A stretch of DNA of 64,000 nucleotides from positions 1 to 64,000 of the forward strand of contig NZ_PYWX01000030.1 in the NCBI RefSeq assembly GCF_003031675.1, read 5' to 3'. Source of the DNA: Pseudomonas palleroniana. Lineage in GTDB: Bacteria; Pseudomonadota; Gammaproteobacteria; Pseudomonadales; Pseudomonadaceae. The position numbers and the translations under genes are program-made. Shown here piece after piece: positions 39,044-50,307 of the stretch. The notes below the pieces were generated by a model. That model saw only the letters and a list, made by a program, of their open reading frames with translations. It did no database searches and had not been told where the DNA came from. Every line of letters starts with the position of its first letter. The stretch's first letter is position 1.

Positions 39044-39655
39044 TCAGGCCAAGGCAGCCTGATAACGAGCGGCGACTTCCGGCCAGTTGATGACGCTGTA
39101 GAAGGCATTGATGTATTCCGGGCGACGGTTCTGATACTGCAGGTAGTAGGCGTGCTCCCAGACATCCAGGCCGAGGATCGGCGTATTGCCGCTCATCAAC
39201 GGGCTGTCCTGATTGCCGCTGCTCTCCACCACCAGGGTCTTGCCTGGAGTGACACTGAGCCAGGCCCAGCCACTGCCGAAACGGGTCAGCGCGGCTTTGG
39301 TAAAGGCTTCCTTGAAACGCTCAAAGCCGCCCAATTGCTCGTCGATAGCCCGGCCCAGCACGCCCTCGGGCTGGCCGCCGCCCTTGGGTGACATCACTGC
39401 CCAGAACAGCGAGTGGTTGGCATGACCGCCGCCCTGATTGATCACTGCCGCGCGCAGTGTTTCAGGCAATTGCTGGACGCTGGACACCAGTTTCTCTACC
39501 GGCCAGCCCTCGAACTCAGTCCCGTCAACCGCCGCGTTGAGGTTGTTGATATAAGTCTGGTGATGCTTGGTGTAGTGAATTTCCATGGTCTGTGCATCGA
39601 TATGCGGCTCGAGGGCATCGTAGGCATAAGGCAAGGCAGGCAAGGTGTAGGTCAT
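39044..39655 (-). CDS. sodA: Superoxide dismutase, Mn type
   Basis: The 203-residue enzyme has all four metal ligands of Fe/Mn-SOD. They lie in [11 protein letters not shown] (near 26), NHSLFW (near 81), and DVWEHAYY (Asp and His near 165). Gly-Gly-His-Ala-Asn-His and the Gln in NQDSPLM are Mn-type specifics. It replaces Fe-SOD when iron is short. The ATG at 39655 is the family start, and the longer frame to 39748 overlaps orfX. Confidence 0.95.
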   Translation of the reverse strand: MTYTLPALPYAYDALEPHIDAQTMEIHYTKHHQTYINNLNAAVDGTEFEGWPVEKLVSSVQQLPETLRAAVINQGGGHANHSLFWAVMSPKGGGQPEGVLGRAIDEQLGGFERFKEAFTKAALTRFGSGWAWLSVTPGKTLVVESSGNQDSPLMSGNTPILGLDVWEHAYYLQYQNRRPEYINAFYSVINWPEVAARYQAALA

Positions 39656-39656
39656 A

Positions 39657-40100
39657 TCAATGCGCTCCGTAATAAGGGTTGTTGCGGGTCGACGCATCCG
39701 GTTGCGTCGCAGCGCCGCCCAACAAGCGATGAGTACGTGGGTATTCACCGTGATCGCTGATGAAATTCAACAACTCGACATAGGTCTTGCTGCTCTGGCG
39801 CAGCGCCGCCTCGCGCAACTGCGGGCTCAGACGCGGGTCCTGCAGGGTCTGCAACAGGCGTTGGTGAATGGCGCAGAGGTATTCCGCGCTTTCTTCCGGC
39901 TGGTTCAGGCGCAGGTGCAGGTCCGCCAGGTTGTGATGGGAAATGACGCAGGCCGCCACTGCTTCTTCGGCGTCCGCCCAGCGCTCAAACAGCACTTGAG
40001 CCAGGGCCAGGGCTTGCAAATAGGCCTCGCGGGCGTCGACCAACTCACCCTGCATAAAGCAGCGATTGGCGCGTTCGATCGTGCGTTTCCAGTGCTCCAT
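39657..40100 (-). CDS. Conserved protein of the fumC-sodA operon (orfX)
   Basis: The 147-residue soluble protein is mainly helical with TPR-like spacing ([21 protein letters not shown]). It corresponds to the orfX gene between fumC and sodA in P. aeruginosa. It is not an enzyme by any visible motif. It lies between fumC (27 bp) and sodA (1 bp), so all are co-transcribed. Confidence 0.85.
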   Translation of the reverse strand: MEHWKRTIERANRCFMQGELVDAREAYLQALALAQVLFERWADAEEAVAACVISHHNLADLHLRLNQPEESAEYLCAIHQRLLQTLQDPRLSPQLREAALRQSSKTYVELLNFISDHGEYPRTHRLLGGAATQPDASTRNNPYYGAH

Positions 40101-40127
40101 GGTAAGCCTCCAAAGCAGAGTCGGTGA

Positions 40128-41496
<1,369 letters not shown>

Positions 41497-41504
<8 letters not shown>

Positions 41505-41892
41505 CGTTAGATCCTTGCACCAGGTCAGAGTGAGAAAGTGATGGCAACAATTGGCAGGTCGCCAATTGCCAGGCAAAGGTCTGCCAGCGCTTGAGGCGGC
41601 AGGCGCAGCGGGAGAGTTTTTCCAGGTCACGCAATGGGCGCCATGCCTGATCCAGGCACAGGGATCGCCAGTGCCACGGCAAGGCGGTATCACTGGCGGT
41701 ATCGATCAAGAGACGGAATGAGGTTTCGGCGATCGTCCACGGATGGGTCGCAGTGCAGCACGCCAGGTATCGACCTTCGTTGAGGTAATGTTCGATCAGG
41801 CGAGGCTCATTGGGATCGAGGCCGCAGCGGATCTGACGGCTCATCCAGCGCCAGCTTTCCAGGTACGGATCCTCATGCAGGACAGAACTCAT
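41497..41892 (-). CDS. fagA: Fur-associated gene FagA
   Basis: The 131-residue Cys- and Trp-rich soluble protein matches FagA of P. aeruginosa, the first gene of the fagA-fumC-orfX-sodA iron-starvation operon. No catalytic motif is visible. A strong Fur box lies 16 bp upstream. Its 3' end overlaps fumC. Confidence 0.85.
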
Positions 41893-41907
41893 GATCTACA
41901 CTCGCTC

Positions 41908-41926
41908 GATAATGATATTCATTATT
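41908..41926 (-). promoter_or_regulatory. Fur box upstream of fagA
   Basis: GATAATGATATTCATTATT matches the 19-bp Fur consensus GATAATGATAATCATTATC at 17 positions. It lies directly before the fagA start and predicts repression by iron-loaded Fur of the fagA-fumC-orfX-sodA operon. Confidence 0.9.
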
Positions 41927-41982
41927 AAATGATATTAAGAATCAAAACAAGACGAGAAATTCAGTTCGACTTTTACATAGCC

Positions 41983-42021
41983 AAAAAAAAGCACGCCATC
42001 TTCGGGATGGCGTGCTTTTTT
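41983..42021 (-). terminator. Intrinsic terminator after pmbA
   Basis: AAAAGCACGCCATC, a TTCGG loop and GATGGCGTGCTTTT form a strong stem flanked by an A-run that reads as a U-run on the minus strand. It lies 17 bp after the pmbA stop and insulates it from the Fur-box region. Confidence 0.93.
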
Positions 42022-42037
42022 ATGAAGCGCTGTGTGA

Positions 42038-43384
42038 TCAGCTGCCGGCGACGGTCATTCGCTCGATCAGTACCGACCCCGTGCGAATGTTGCTGCGCAG
42101 CTCCAAGTCATTACCCACTGCCACGATCTGCTTGAACATGTCGCGCATATTGCCGGCGATGGTCACTTCCTGAACGGCGAACTGAATCTCACCGTTTTCC
42201 ACCCAGAAACCCGCCGCACCGCGAGAGTAATCACCCGTCACCATATTCAAACCATGGCCCATCAACTCGGTCACCAGCAGGCCCCGGCCCATACGACGCA
42301 GCAAGGCAGCCTGGTCTTCGGCACCGTGAGTCACAAACAGGTTATGCACGCCACCGGAGTTGGCAGTACTCGGCAAGCCAAGCTTGCGCCCGGCGTAAGT
42401 GCCCAGCACGTAGGACACCAGCTCGCCCTTCTCGACAAACGGCTTGGCATACGTCGCCAGGCCATCACCATCGAACGCCGAACTGCCCATGGCACGCATC
42501 AGGTGCGGGCGCTCATCGATGGTCATCCACTCAGGGAACAGCTTCTGGCCGATTGCGCCTTCAAGGAACGAGGACTTGCGGTACAGGTTGCCGCCGGAAA
42601 TCGCCCCCAGGAAACTGCTGAACAACCCCCCAGCCAGTTCCGCCGAAAACAGCACCGGCACTTCACAGGTCGGCACCGGGCGCGCACCCAGGCGGCTGGC
42701 GGCGCGTTGTGCAGCGCGCTGGCCGATACTGACCGGGTCCGCCAGCAGATCGCCCTGGCGATTCACGTCGTACCAGTAATCACGCTGCATCTGGCCATTG
42801 GCTTCGGCGATCATCACACAGCTCAAACTATGACGGGTGGACGCGTAACCACCGATAAAACCGTGGCTGTTACCGTAAACGCGGCAGCCCTGATGCGTAC
42901 TCAAGGTGGTGCCATCGGCGTTCTTGATGCGGGCATCGGCGTCAAACGCAGCCGCTTCGCACTTCAGCGCCTGCTCGATCGCTTGCTCAGGCGTGATATC
43001 CCAGGCATGGAACAGGTCGAAATCCTTCAGGTCTTTAGCCATCAGCGCTTTGTCGGCCAACCCCGAACTTTCATCTTCAGAGGTGTGCTTGGCGATGGCC
43101 AAGGCAGCCGCGACGGTCTCGCGAATCGCCTCCGGGCCGCTGGCCGACGTGCTGGCCGAGCCCTTGCGTTGCCCCACATACAAAGTAATACCAAAACCCT
43201 GGTCGCGGTTGAACTCGACGGTTTCCACTTCGCGCTGACGCACCGACGTAGACAGCCCTTGCTCCAGCGACACCGCCACCTCACAGGCGCTGGCCCCCTG
43301 GCACTTGGCCTCGGCAAGGATCTGCTCGACTTGTTCCTGCAGTGCCGGTAAAGCTTGCGGACCGACGCTTTGGGCTGCACTCAT
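42038..43384 (-). CDS. pmbA: Metalloprotease subunit PmbA (TldE)
   Basis: The 448-residue protein is the non-catalytic partner of TldD in the TldD/PmbA protease, which cleaves unfolded or modified peptides such as microcin precursors. It lacks the HExxxH zinc motif, as expected. Blocks such as LMGHGLNMVTGDYSRGAAGF near the C-terminus are family hallmarks. The ATG at 43384 with GGAG upstream is chosen over a GTG four codons earlier. Confidence 0.95.
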   Translation of the reverse strand: MSAAQSVGPQALPALQEQVEQILAEAKCQGASACEVAVSLEQGLSTSVRQREVETVEFNRDQGFGITLYVGQRKGSASTSASGPEAIRETVAAALAIAKHTSEDESSGLADKALMAKDLKDFDLFHAWDITPEQAIEQALKCEAAAFDADARIKNADGTTLSTHQGCRVYGNSHGFIGGYASTRHSLSCVMIAEANGQMQRDYWYDVNRQGDLLADPVSIGQRAAQRAASRLGARPVPTCEVPVLFSAELAGGLFSSFLGAISGGNLYRKSSFLEGAIGQKLFPEWMTIDERPHLMRAMGSSAFDGDGLATYAKPFVEKGELVSYVLGTYAGRKLGLPSTANSGGVHNLFVTHGAEDQAALLRRMGRGLLVTELMGHGLNMVTGDYSRGAAGFWVENGEIQFAVQEVTIAGNMRDMFKQIVAVGNDLELRSNIRTGSVLIERMTVAGS

Positions 43385-43492
43385 GGTTTTCTCCACTCAA
43401 ATTCTGCTTTCGGTTAAGGCCATCGAGCGACCGGGCCGGACAAGCGGCCCCCGACTGGTTATCATGGCGGCGTTTCTTTGCGGACTGCCACC

Positions 43493-44014
43493 ATGGTTGA
43501 TTCTTACGACGACTCCCTCGATGGGGAGAAAAGCAAATCCCAGGTCAAACGCGAGCTGCATGCTCTGGTTGACCTTGGCGAGCGCCTTACAACGCTCAAG
43601 AAAGACTTGATTGCGAAACTGCCACTGACCGACGAAATGCGCCGGGCGCTGGCGGATGCGCCCAAGCACACCGCGAATATCGCGCGTAAACGGCATATCG
43701 CGTTTATCGGCAGGCTGATGCGCGATCAAGATACTGACGCGATTCTGGCCTTGCTTGATCAAACCGATGCCTCCACTCGCCAGTACAACGAACGCTTCCA
43801 TAACCTGGAACGTTGGCGTGACCGCCTGATATCGGGCGACGACGCCGTGCTGGAGAAATTCGTGGTGGACTACCCGGAAGCGGATCGCCAGCAACTGCGT
43901 TCCCTGATCCGTCAGGCCCAACATGAACTGGCGCACAACAAGGCGCCGGCCACCAGCCGTAAAATCTTCAAGTACATCCGTGAGCTGGATGAGACGCAGC
44001 GCGGCCTGCGCTGA
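43493..44014 (+). CDS. darP: Ribosome biogenesis factor DarP (YjgA)
   Basis: The 173-residue basic protein matches the YjgA/DarP family ([20 protein letters not shown] near the N-terminus). It assists late 50S subunit assembly. The ATG at 43493 fits family N-termini. It is divergent from pmbA and convergent with tldD, the usual pmbA-yjgA-tldD arrangement. Confidence 0.93.
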   Translation: MVDSYDDSLDGEKSKSQVKRELHALVDLGERLTTLKKDLIAKLPLTDEMRRALADAPKHTANIARKRHIAFIGRLMRDQDTDAILALLDQTDASTRQYNERFHNLERWRDRLISGDDAVLEKFVVDYPEADRQQLRSLIRQAQHELAHNKAPATSRKIFKYIRELDETQRGLR

Positions 44015-44024
44015 TCCTCTTCCC

Positions 44025-44047
44025 CGGGTGGCGACCTTCGCCACCCG
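44025..44047. terminator. Stem-loop between darP and tldD
   Basis: CGGGTGGCG, a 5-nt loop and CGCCACCCG form a perfect 9-bp stem between the convergent ends of darP and tldD. There is no U-tract, so termination efficiency is uncertain. Confidence 0.6.
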
Positions 44048-44059
44048 AAGCTCCCCGGC

Positions 44060-45502
44060 TTACGACCCCGTACCCCCGACGGTAATCGCATCAATTTTCA
44101 GCGTGGGCTGGCCGACACCCACCGGCACCGACTGCCCATCCTTCCCGCACGTACCGACGCCACTGTCCAGCGACAGGTCATTACCGACCATCGACACCTT
44201 GCTCATGGCCTCCGGCCCGTTACCAATCAACGTCGCCCCCTTGACCGGCGCGGTAATCTTGCCGTCCTCGATCAGGTACGCCTCGCTGGTGGAAAACACA
44301 AACTTGCCGCTGGTGATATCCACCTGGCCGCCGCCGAGGTTGGCGCAGTAGATCCCACGTTTCACCGAAGCGATGATTTCCGCCGGGTCGCTTTCGCCTC
44401 CCAGCATGTAGGTATTGGTCATGCGCGGCATCGGCAGGTGCGCATAGGATTCGCGGCGGCCGTTGCCGGTACGGGCCACCCCCATCAGGCGCGCGTTGAG
44501 TTTGTCTTGCATATAGCCTTTGAGTACGCCGTTCTCGATCAGGGTGGTGCACTCGGTCGGTGTACCTTCATCATCAACACTCAGCGAGCCACGGCGGCCG
44601 GCCAGGGTGCCGTCATCGACGATGGTGCATAGTTTGGAAGCCACCCTCTCGCCCATGCGTCCGCTGTAGGCGGAGCTACCCTTACGGTTGAAGTCGCCTT
44701 CCAGCCCATGGCCCACCGCTTCGTGCAGCAAAACCCCGGACCAACCCGAACCCAGTACCACCGGCAAAGTCCCCGCTGGTGCCGGAATGGCCTCCAGGTT
44801 GACCAATGCCTGGCGCAGCGCTTCCCGGGCGTAGCCCATGGCACGGTCGTCAGCCAGGAAATAGCGGTAGTCGGTACGCCCGCCGCCGCCATGGCCGCCG
44901 CGCTCGCGACGGCCGTTCTGCTCGACGATCACGCTGACATTGAAACGTACCAACGGCCGCACATCCGCCGCCAGCCCACCATCGGTGGACGCCACCAGGA
45001 CGCGCTCCCACACACCGGCCATGCTCACGGTCACCTGCTGAATGCGCGGGTCCAGAGCTCGGGTGGCCGCGTCGACACGCTTGAGCAGCTCAACCTTTTC
45101 TGCACGACTGATGACTTCCAAAGGGTTATCCGGTGCGTAGAGCTGGGCCACATCCTGGGTGCTGAACGCCTGTACCGTGCCGTTTTGACCGGCACGAGAG
45201 ATCGAACGCGCCGCACGGGCCGCCAGGCCCAGGGCTTCCAGGGTGATTGCGTTGCTGTAGGCAAAACCGGTCTTCTCACCCGATTGCGCGCGCACGCCGA
45301 CACCTTGGTCCAGGTTAAAGCTGCCTTCCTTGACGATGCCGTCTTCAAGAGCCCACGACTCGGAAATCTGCCCCTGGAAATACAGGTCGGCTGCGTCGAT
45401 GCCCGGCCCGGCCAGATCGCCCAGCACGGTTTGCAAGCTTTCGATGGTCACGCCACCGGGTGCCAGGAGGTGTTCACTGACTGAGGACAACAACTCGCTC
45501 AT
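44060..45502 (-). CDS. tldD: Metalloprotease TldD
   Basis: The 480-residue catalytic subunit carries the zinc motif HEAVGH at residues 260-265. The Cys block near the C-terminus ([19 protein letters not shown] in shortened form VGTCGKDGQ) supplies another ligand. It acts with PmbA. The nitrilase-family gene lies 19 bp upstream on the same strand. Confidence 0.96.
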   Translation of the reverse strand: MSELLSSVSEHLLAPGGVTIESLQTVLGDLAGPGIDAADLYFQGQISESWALEDGIVKEGSFNLDQGVGVRAQSGEKTGFAYSNAITLEALGLAARAARSISRAGQNGTVQAFSTQDVAQLYAPDNPLEVISRAEKVELLKRVDAATRALDPRIQQVTVSMAGVWERVLVASTDGGLAADVRPLVRFNVSVIVEQNGRRERGGHGGGGRTDYRYFLADDRAMGYAREALRQALVNLEAIPAPAGTLPVVLGSGWSGVLLHEAVGHGLEGDFNRKGSSAYSGRMGERVASKLCTIVDDGTLAGRRGSLSVDDEGTPTECTTLIENGVLKGYMQDKLNARLMGVARTGNGRRESYAHLPMPRMTNTYMLGGESDPAEIIASVKRGIYCANLGGGQVDITSGKFVFSTSEAYLIEDGKITAPVKGATLIGNGPEAMSKVSMVGNDLSLDSGVGTCGKDGQSVPVGVGQPTLKIDAITVGGTGS

Positions 45503-45521
45503 AGGTTTGGCCTTAAATTCA

Positions 45522-46367
45522 TCATTCTGAAGCAGGCCGCTGGGCGCCCTGCGAGAAAAAGCGCCGATGGTTCACCACCGGCATGCGCGCCCGTATCGAC
45601 GCCTGTTCACTGCTATCGCGCTTGGCCAACAACACCGCTTCGCCTTGATCCTGTTGTGCCAGCACTCGCCCCCAAGGGTCGATAATCGCCGCATGTCCAA
45701 AGGTTTCCCGCGGCCCGGGGTGCACGCCGCCTTGTGCGGCCGCCAGCACGTAGCATTGGGTCTCGATGGCGCGTGCGCGAATCAGTACGTCCCAATGCGC
45801 CGCTCCCGTCACCGCAGTAAAAGCCGAGGGTGCGCTGATCAGCTCTGCGCCCGCTGCGCGCAACTCACTGTACAGCTCGGGGAAACGCAGGTCATAACAC
45901 ACGGTCAGCCCCAGTCGACCCACCGGTGTATCCGTCACCACCACTTTGGCACCGAAAGCATAGTCGTCAGACTCCCGATAACGACCACGGGCATCGGCGA
46001 CATCGACATCGAACAAGTGCAGCTTGTCGTAACGGGCGACGATCTGGCCCTGATCGTCGATCAGTAGCGAGCAGGCGTTGGGCTTGGCATTCGGCTGGCC
46101 CTCGGGTGGCAATGGCAATGTACCGGCCACTATCCATAAGGTGAGGTCGCGGGCTGCCTGTTTCAACCACGGCAGGATCGGGCCTTCACCCGAGGCCTCG
46201 GCGCGACCGATATCGGCCACATCACGACGCCCCATGGCCGCGAAGTTTTCCGGCAGCACGGCAAGCGTCGCACCGCCCATCGCCGCTTGTTCCAGCAAGC
46301 GTCGGGCCTGGATCAGGTTGGTCAGCACATCACTTTGGCTGACCATTTGAATTACCGCAAAGGACAT
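45522..46367 (-). CDS. Carbon-nitrogen hydrolase (nitrilase superfamily)
   Basis: The 281-residue enzyme has the Glu-Lys-Cys triad: Glu in VLPENFA (near 46), Lys in [10 protein letters not shown] (near 115) and Cys in [13 protein letters not shown] (near 155). The closest described group is the Nit1/Nit2 and deaminated-glutathione amidase type. The ATG at 46367 has GGAG upstream. ATGs at 46382 and 46391 are alternatives. Confidence 0.88.
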   Translation of the reverse strand: MSFAVIQMVSQSDVLTNLIQARRLLEQAAMGGATLAVLPENFAAMGRRDVADIGRAEASGEGPILPWLKQAARDLTLWIVAGTLPLPPEGQPNAKPNACSLLIDDQGQIVARYDKLHLFDVDVADARGRYRESDDYAFGAKVVVTDTPVGRLGLTVCYDLRFPELYSELRAAGAELISAPSAFTAVTGAAHWDVLIRARAIETQCYVLAAAQGGVHPGPRETFGHAAIIDPWGRVLAQQDQGEAVLLAKRDSSEQASIRARMPVVNHRRFFSQGAQRPASE

Positions 46368-46415
46368 GGGCCCACACTCCATGATTGGCATAGGGCCATG
46401 CTACTCCACAGTCTC

Positions 46416-49400
46416 TCAGTTTGGTTTTTCAAATGGTTTGTCGAACGTGATTTTCGGGTCTTTCCAAGGCCCTTCCACTTTGTATTGCACGCTGGCGAAG
46501 CGCGAAACACGGTCACCGATCAATTTGTCGATCAGAAACAACGCCCCCCCAATGGCCGGCGCACCGACAATCAGCGCCGCAATGGGCAGGTTGTTGGTCA
46601 CAGGCAAAGTCACCAGCAACTTGGCGTCCACGCGGTCAGCCACCAGGTCCAGGGTGCCGTTGAGTTCCAGATTGGTCGACGGCCCGGTCATGGTGATCGG
46701 CTCACGGGTCACGAAGACTCCGTCACTGGCCGCCAGCAACCCCTTGACTCGGTCATAGCTCAAGCCCTTGCCGAGCAGGTCCGAGAAGTCCAGGCGCAAA
46801 CGACGACCGATGGAGTTGAAGTTCAACAGGCCGAACACCCGCAACGCCTGGGCGCCGCCCTCCACTTCCACAAACTGACCTTTACGGAACGAGGCATCGA
46901 GGCTGCCGGAGAAGCGCTTGGGCCCGACCCACGCCGGTGAACCCGGCCAACGGCCATCCACGTCCAGGTGGAAGTCCTCGCTGGTCACGGTTGGCGCAAA
47001 GCCCCAGCCCTTCAGCACATCGGCGATATTCTTGCCATCCAGGCGCCCTTTGTACCAACTGTAACTGGCCCCTGGCGCACCTTCCCAGCCACCGGCGCCC
47101 TTGAGCAGCATGCCCTTGAGGCCCAGATCCAGGTCGGTAAACGCCAGGCCCTTGGCGGTCGGCCGGATCTTCAGCGACCAGGCACCCACGAGGTCCGGCC
47201 CTTGGAATAGCTTGTCGATGGCGATATCCAATGCCGGAATATCCTTGGGATCAATATCAGCCAGCGGGTCAGGAGCGTTTTCGTCCGCCTGTGCCGTTGG
47301 GTCCACCGCAGGCAATTTCACGTATTGCAGGTTGATCGCAATCGGCGCGCCCTTGGCGTCCGGCAGGTTCACCGTGCCTTTGGCCTGCTGGCTGTCGAGC
47401 TGCAAGCCCCACGCGGAGGGCTTGCGGTCGAGCTGCAGGCTGACTTGATCCAACTGGGAGCCAAGGCCGGTCAGCTTCCCCACCTTGAAATCGGCACCAC
47501 TGAGCAGTTGCTTGGCACTGCCGCCCGGATCGTTGCCCGCGTAACGGTTAACCAGTTTTTTCCATGGGTCGATATCCAGTTCCGACAGCACCCCGCGAAT
47601 GCGCAGGCCTTTGTTCCCGGGCAATAACGCGTTGCCATCACCGAGAAACAACTCGCCACGACCGTCATTGAGCTTCTCGGGTGGCGCCGCAAAGGTGAAA
47701 CTCGCCAACTCGCCGTAACTGAACCAATAGCGGCGCTCGGCACCTTGCAAAGTCATGCGAAAGACGCTGTCACGCCCCTGGCTGGCTGGCATGCCAAAGG
47801 GGGCGGGCAAATCTACTGCAACGCCCTTCATATTGGAGCTGACCATGAGTTGGCTGTCAGCGCCGTCCAGGGTCAGCTGCAGTTGGTAAGGTATGTCGCC
47901 GGAAACCGGTAATGGCTGGCTGACCTTCAACCAATCCGTCAGACGCTTGACCGTGACCTGGCCTTTGGCGGTCACGCGGGTGCTGATATTGCCGGGCTTG
48001 CCATCGGCAACAATCTGCGCGGTGATGGGACGGTCGAACGCCTGCGCCGAAATGTTCTGGCCGCTCAGGCCCTTGGCGCTGTCGAAGCGGAAGTCACCCT
48101 TGAGCTGGGTCAGGTCCAGTGGCGGCTCGGCCAGTTGCAGGCGGGCCTTGTCGGTCTTGAAGTCCACCACGATCTTGGGGTCGGTCCCCTTGGCCAACGG
48201 AACATCCAGGTCCAGGCTGCCTTGCAGATCGCCCTCGCCTTTCCAACCGGCGAAGGTCGAGGCGGTGCCTATCGGCGCTTCCTGAAGGATTTTCAGACCA
48301 TCACCCAGGCCACCGGCAAACCCTCCGGTCAGCAGCAGGTGACTGTCCTGGCCGGCAGGAGCGTGGGGAATATTGACATAGACATCCTTGACCTTGGTGT
48401 CGAGCAACTGGCCCTTGCTGGCCAGAATACGCACACCGCTCTCCTCGACGAACACTTCACCGTCGACCTTGCCCACATGAGGCCAGCCCGGCTGGAACGC
48501 CAACTCGGCATCATGCACCTTGAAGAACAGGCTGATATTGCGCGAAGCCGGCAGCGCGTCGTGGTTCAGCGAGCCCTGGTACTGGAAGAAACCCTGGTCA
48601 ACCGCCCCTTTGAGAATCGCTGTGCGCAACCACTCATCCAGCGACGGGCTGAGTACGGCGGGCAGATACTTGGGGGTGAAGCGACCATCACCATCAACCA
48701 TGCCGACCCGCAGGTCCATGTAGTCTTCCTGGTTATGGTCGAAATGCAGGCGAATCAGGAAGTCGGCAGCGATTTTGCCTTCCTCGCCCAGCACCTTGAT
48801 GTAAGGCGCTATCAGGGTGAAGCCTTCTTTATCCAGCTTCCAGGCCAGTCGCGCATTGGCCTGGATGTACTGCCAAGGCTTGGCGAAGATCGGGTCCAGA
48901 TGCAGGGAAAAGTCTTTGCTGTCCATGCGCAGTTCGCCATGGCCCAGGTCGCCGCTGATGCTACCGGACACGTTACGCGCGGCCGGCGCACCGAAATAAG
49001 CATCAAAGCCGATGCGCTCAAGGTTGGCGGCGAAGCTGACTTTCTGGTCGGTGGTGTCCTGGGGGCGCAGATCCACCAGTACATTACGCAGTACCCCCGT
49101 GGCCTTCAGATGCTCCAGGGTCTTGGCGAAGCCTTCCGGCAACGGCGCCAAGGCATTCAACAAGGGGGTGATAGGCGTCAGATCGAGGCGATCGGCCTGG
49201 AGCTTCCAGACCTCCTGGTCCTTGTCCGTGGCCAGGGTTTGCTGCAATTGCATGTGCGATTCCCAGCGGGTATCGCCCAGGTTCATCGCGAGCGAATCGA
49301 ACAGCACCTTAAGGCCACTATCACTGCGTTGCAGATAAGCGGTCAGGGCCAGATTTTCGATATGCACAGGCTTGCGATCGGCGTAGCTGCCCTTCACTTG

Positions 49401-50231
49401 CGCAGAATTGAGACGTACAGCAGCACTTTGGACAGTACCTTTGCCCCAGCTCAACCAGAACTCACCGCCGGCCTGGAACTGCGTGAGCTTCCATTGCCGG
49501 GTCAACTTCGCGGGAATCCATTTGGCCCAGTCGCTCTGGGGCAGGCTGAGATAGGCTTCGACTTCTGCGTCTTGCCATTGGCTGGCGCGAATGCGGCTGC
49601 GCAGGCTGACGGCAAGCGGTTGACCGTCAGGCAACGTCAAGCGTGCATCCAAACGTTGCCGAGTCATGCCGGTGTGCAGGCTCAAGCCGACGTAAGTCAT
49701 GGTCAGCGGCGCCTGATCGAACGGCTGGAGGGTGACCTGGCTATCCAACAGCGACACGCGCTTGACCATTTGCATGCGCGTCAACAACTGCCCGGGGTCC
49801 AGTGGCTGTTCATCCCGTACCGGCAGACCTTGCAAGGCCCAGTGACCGTCCTTGTCTTCCTTGACGCTCAATTGCAGCCCACTGACTTGCAGATGGGCGA
49901 TGCGCACTTCAAGGGCCATCAGGCTGGCCCAGATATCCGGCACCACTTCGACCTGATCCAGGCGCAGGGCGCTGCTGCCCTCACCGACCATCACGTCGTG
50001 GGCCAGCAATACCGGGGCGAAGCCACTCCAGCGCCCCTCGAGGCTGCCAATGTGCAGGGGCATGTCAACCGCGGCCTGGGCCTTGGCCTCAACTTGCGCA
50101 CGGTATTCGGCCACCAGCGGCGTCAGTTCACGACCCAGGCTCACGTAGACCGCCGCCATTACCAGCAGCAGCGCACAGAGGCCCAGGCCCCAACGGGTCA
50201 AAGCGGCAAAAAAGCGTATCAGACGCTCCAT
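46416..50231 (-). CDS. yhdP: YhdP, AsmA-like phospholipid transport protein
   Basis: The 1271-residue protein has one N-terminal transmembrane helix (about 10-30) and a very long periplasmic beta-rich region of the AsmA/TamB type. The C-terminus (FASVQYKVEGPWKDPKI) is typical. YhdP-class proteins carry phospholipids from inner to outer membrane, opposite in direction to the Mla system in the same window. It lies between rng upstream and the nitrilase-family gene downstream on the same strand. Confidence 0.93.
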   Translation of the reverse strand: MERLIRFFAALTRWGLGLCALLLVMAAVYVSLGRELTPLVAEYRAQVEAKAQAAVDMPLHIGSLEGRWSGFAPVLLAHDVMVGEGSSALRLDQVEVVPDIWASLMALEVRIAHLQVSGLQLSVKEDKDGHWALQGLPVRDEQPLDPGQLLTRMQMVKRVSLLDSQVTLQPFDQAPLTMTYVGLSLHTGMTRQRLDARLTLPDGQPLAVSLRSRIRASQWQDAEVEAYLSLPQSDWAKWIPAKLTRQWKLTQFQAGGEFWLSWGKGTVQSAAVRLNSAQVKGSYADRKPVHIENLALTAYLQRSDSGLKVLFDSLAMNLGDTRWESHMQLQQTLATDKDQEVWKLQADRLDLTPITPLLNALAPLPEGFAKTLEHLKATGVLRNVLVDLRPQDTTDQKVSFAANLERIGFDAYFGAPAARNVSGSISGDLGHGELRMDSKDFSLHLDPIFAKPWQYIQANARLAWKLDKEGFTLIAPYIKVLGEEGKIAADFLIRLHFDHNQEDYMDLRVGMVDGDGRFTPKYLPAVLSPSLDEWLRTAILKGAVDQGFFQYQGSLNHDALPASRNISLFFKVHDAELAFQPGWPHVGKVDGEVFVEESGVRILASKGQLLDTKVKDVYVNIPHAPAGQDSHLLLTGGFAGGLGDGLKILQEAPIGTASTFAGWKGEGDLQGSLDLDVPLAKGTDPKIVVDFKTDKARLQLAEPPLDLTQLKGDFRFDSAKGLSGQNISAQAFDRPITAQIVADGKPGNISTRVTAKGQVTVKRLTDWLKVSQPLPVSGDIPYQLQLTLDGADSQLMVSSNMKGVAVDLPAPFGMPASQGRDSVFRMTLQGAERRYWFSYGELASFTFAAPPEKLNDGRGELFLGDGNALLPGNKGLRIRGVLSELDIDPWKKLVNRYAGNDPGGSAKQLLSGADFKVGKLTGLGSQLDQVSLQLDRKPSAWGLQLDSQQAKGTVNLPDAKGAPIAINLQYVKLPAVDPTAQADENAPDPLADIDPKDIPALDIAIDKLFQGPDLVGAWSLKIRPTAKGLAFTDLDLGLKGMLLKGAGGWEGAPGASYSWYKGRLDGKNIADVLKGWGFAPTVTSEDFHLDVDGRWPGSPAWVGPKRFSGSLDASFRKGQFVEVEGGAQALRVFGLLNFNSIGRRLRLDFSDLLGKGLSYDRVKGLLAASDGVFVTREPITMTGPSTNLELNGTLDLVADRVDAKLLVTLPVTNNLPIAALIVGAPAIGGALFLIDKLIGDRVSRFASVQYKVEGPWKDPKITFDKPFEKPN

Positions 50232-50307
50232 GTCAGGCGACCCTCAAGGCAGTTGGCGGACGGCAGATCATGGCCTGCCGGTCTCACGGAAAGAAAGCGA
50301 ATGGGGA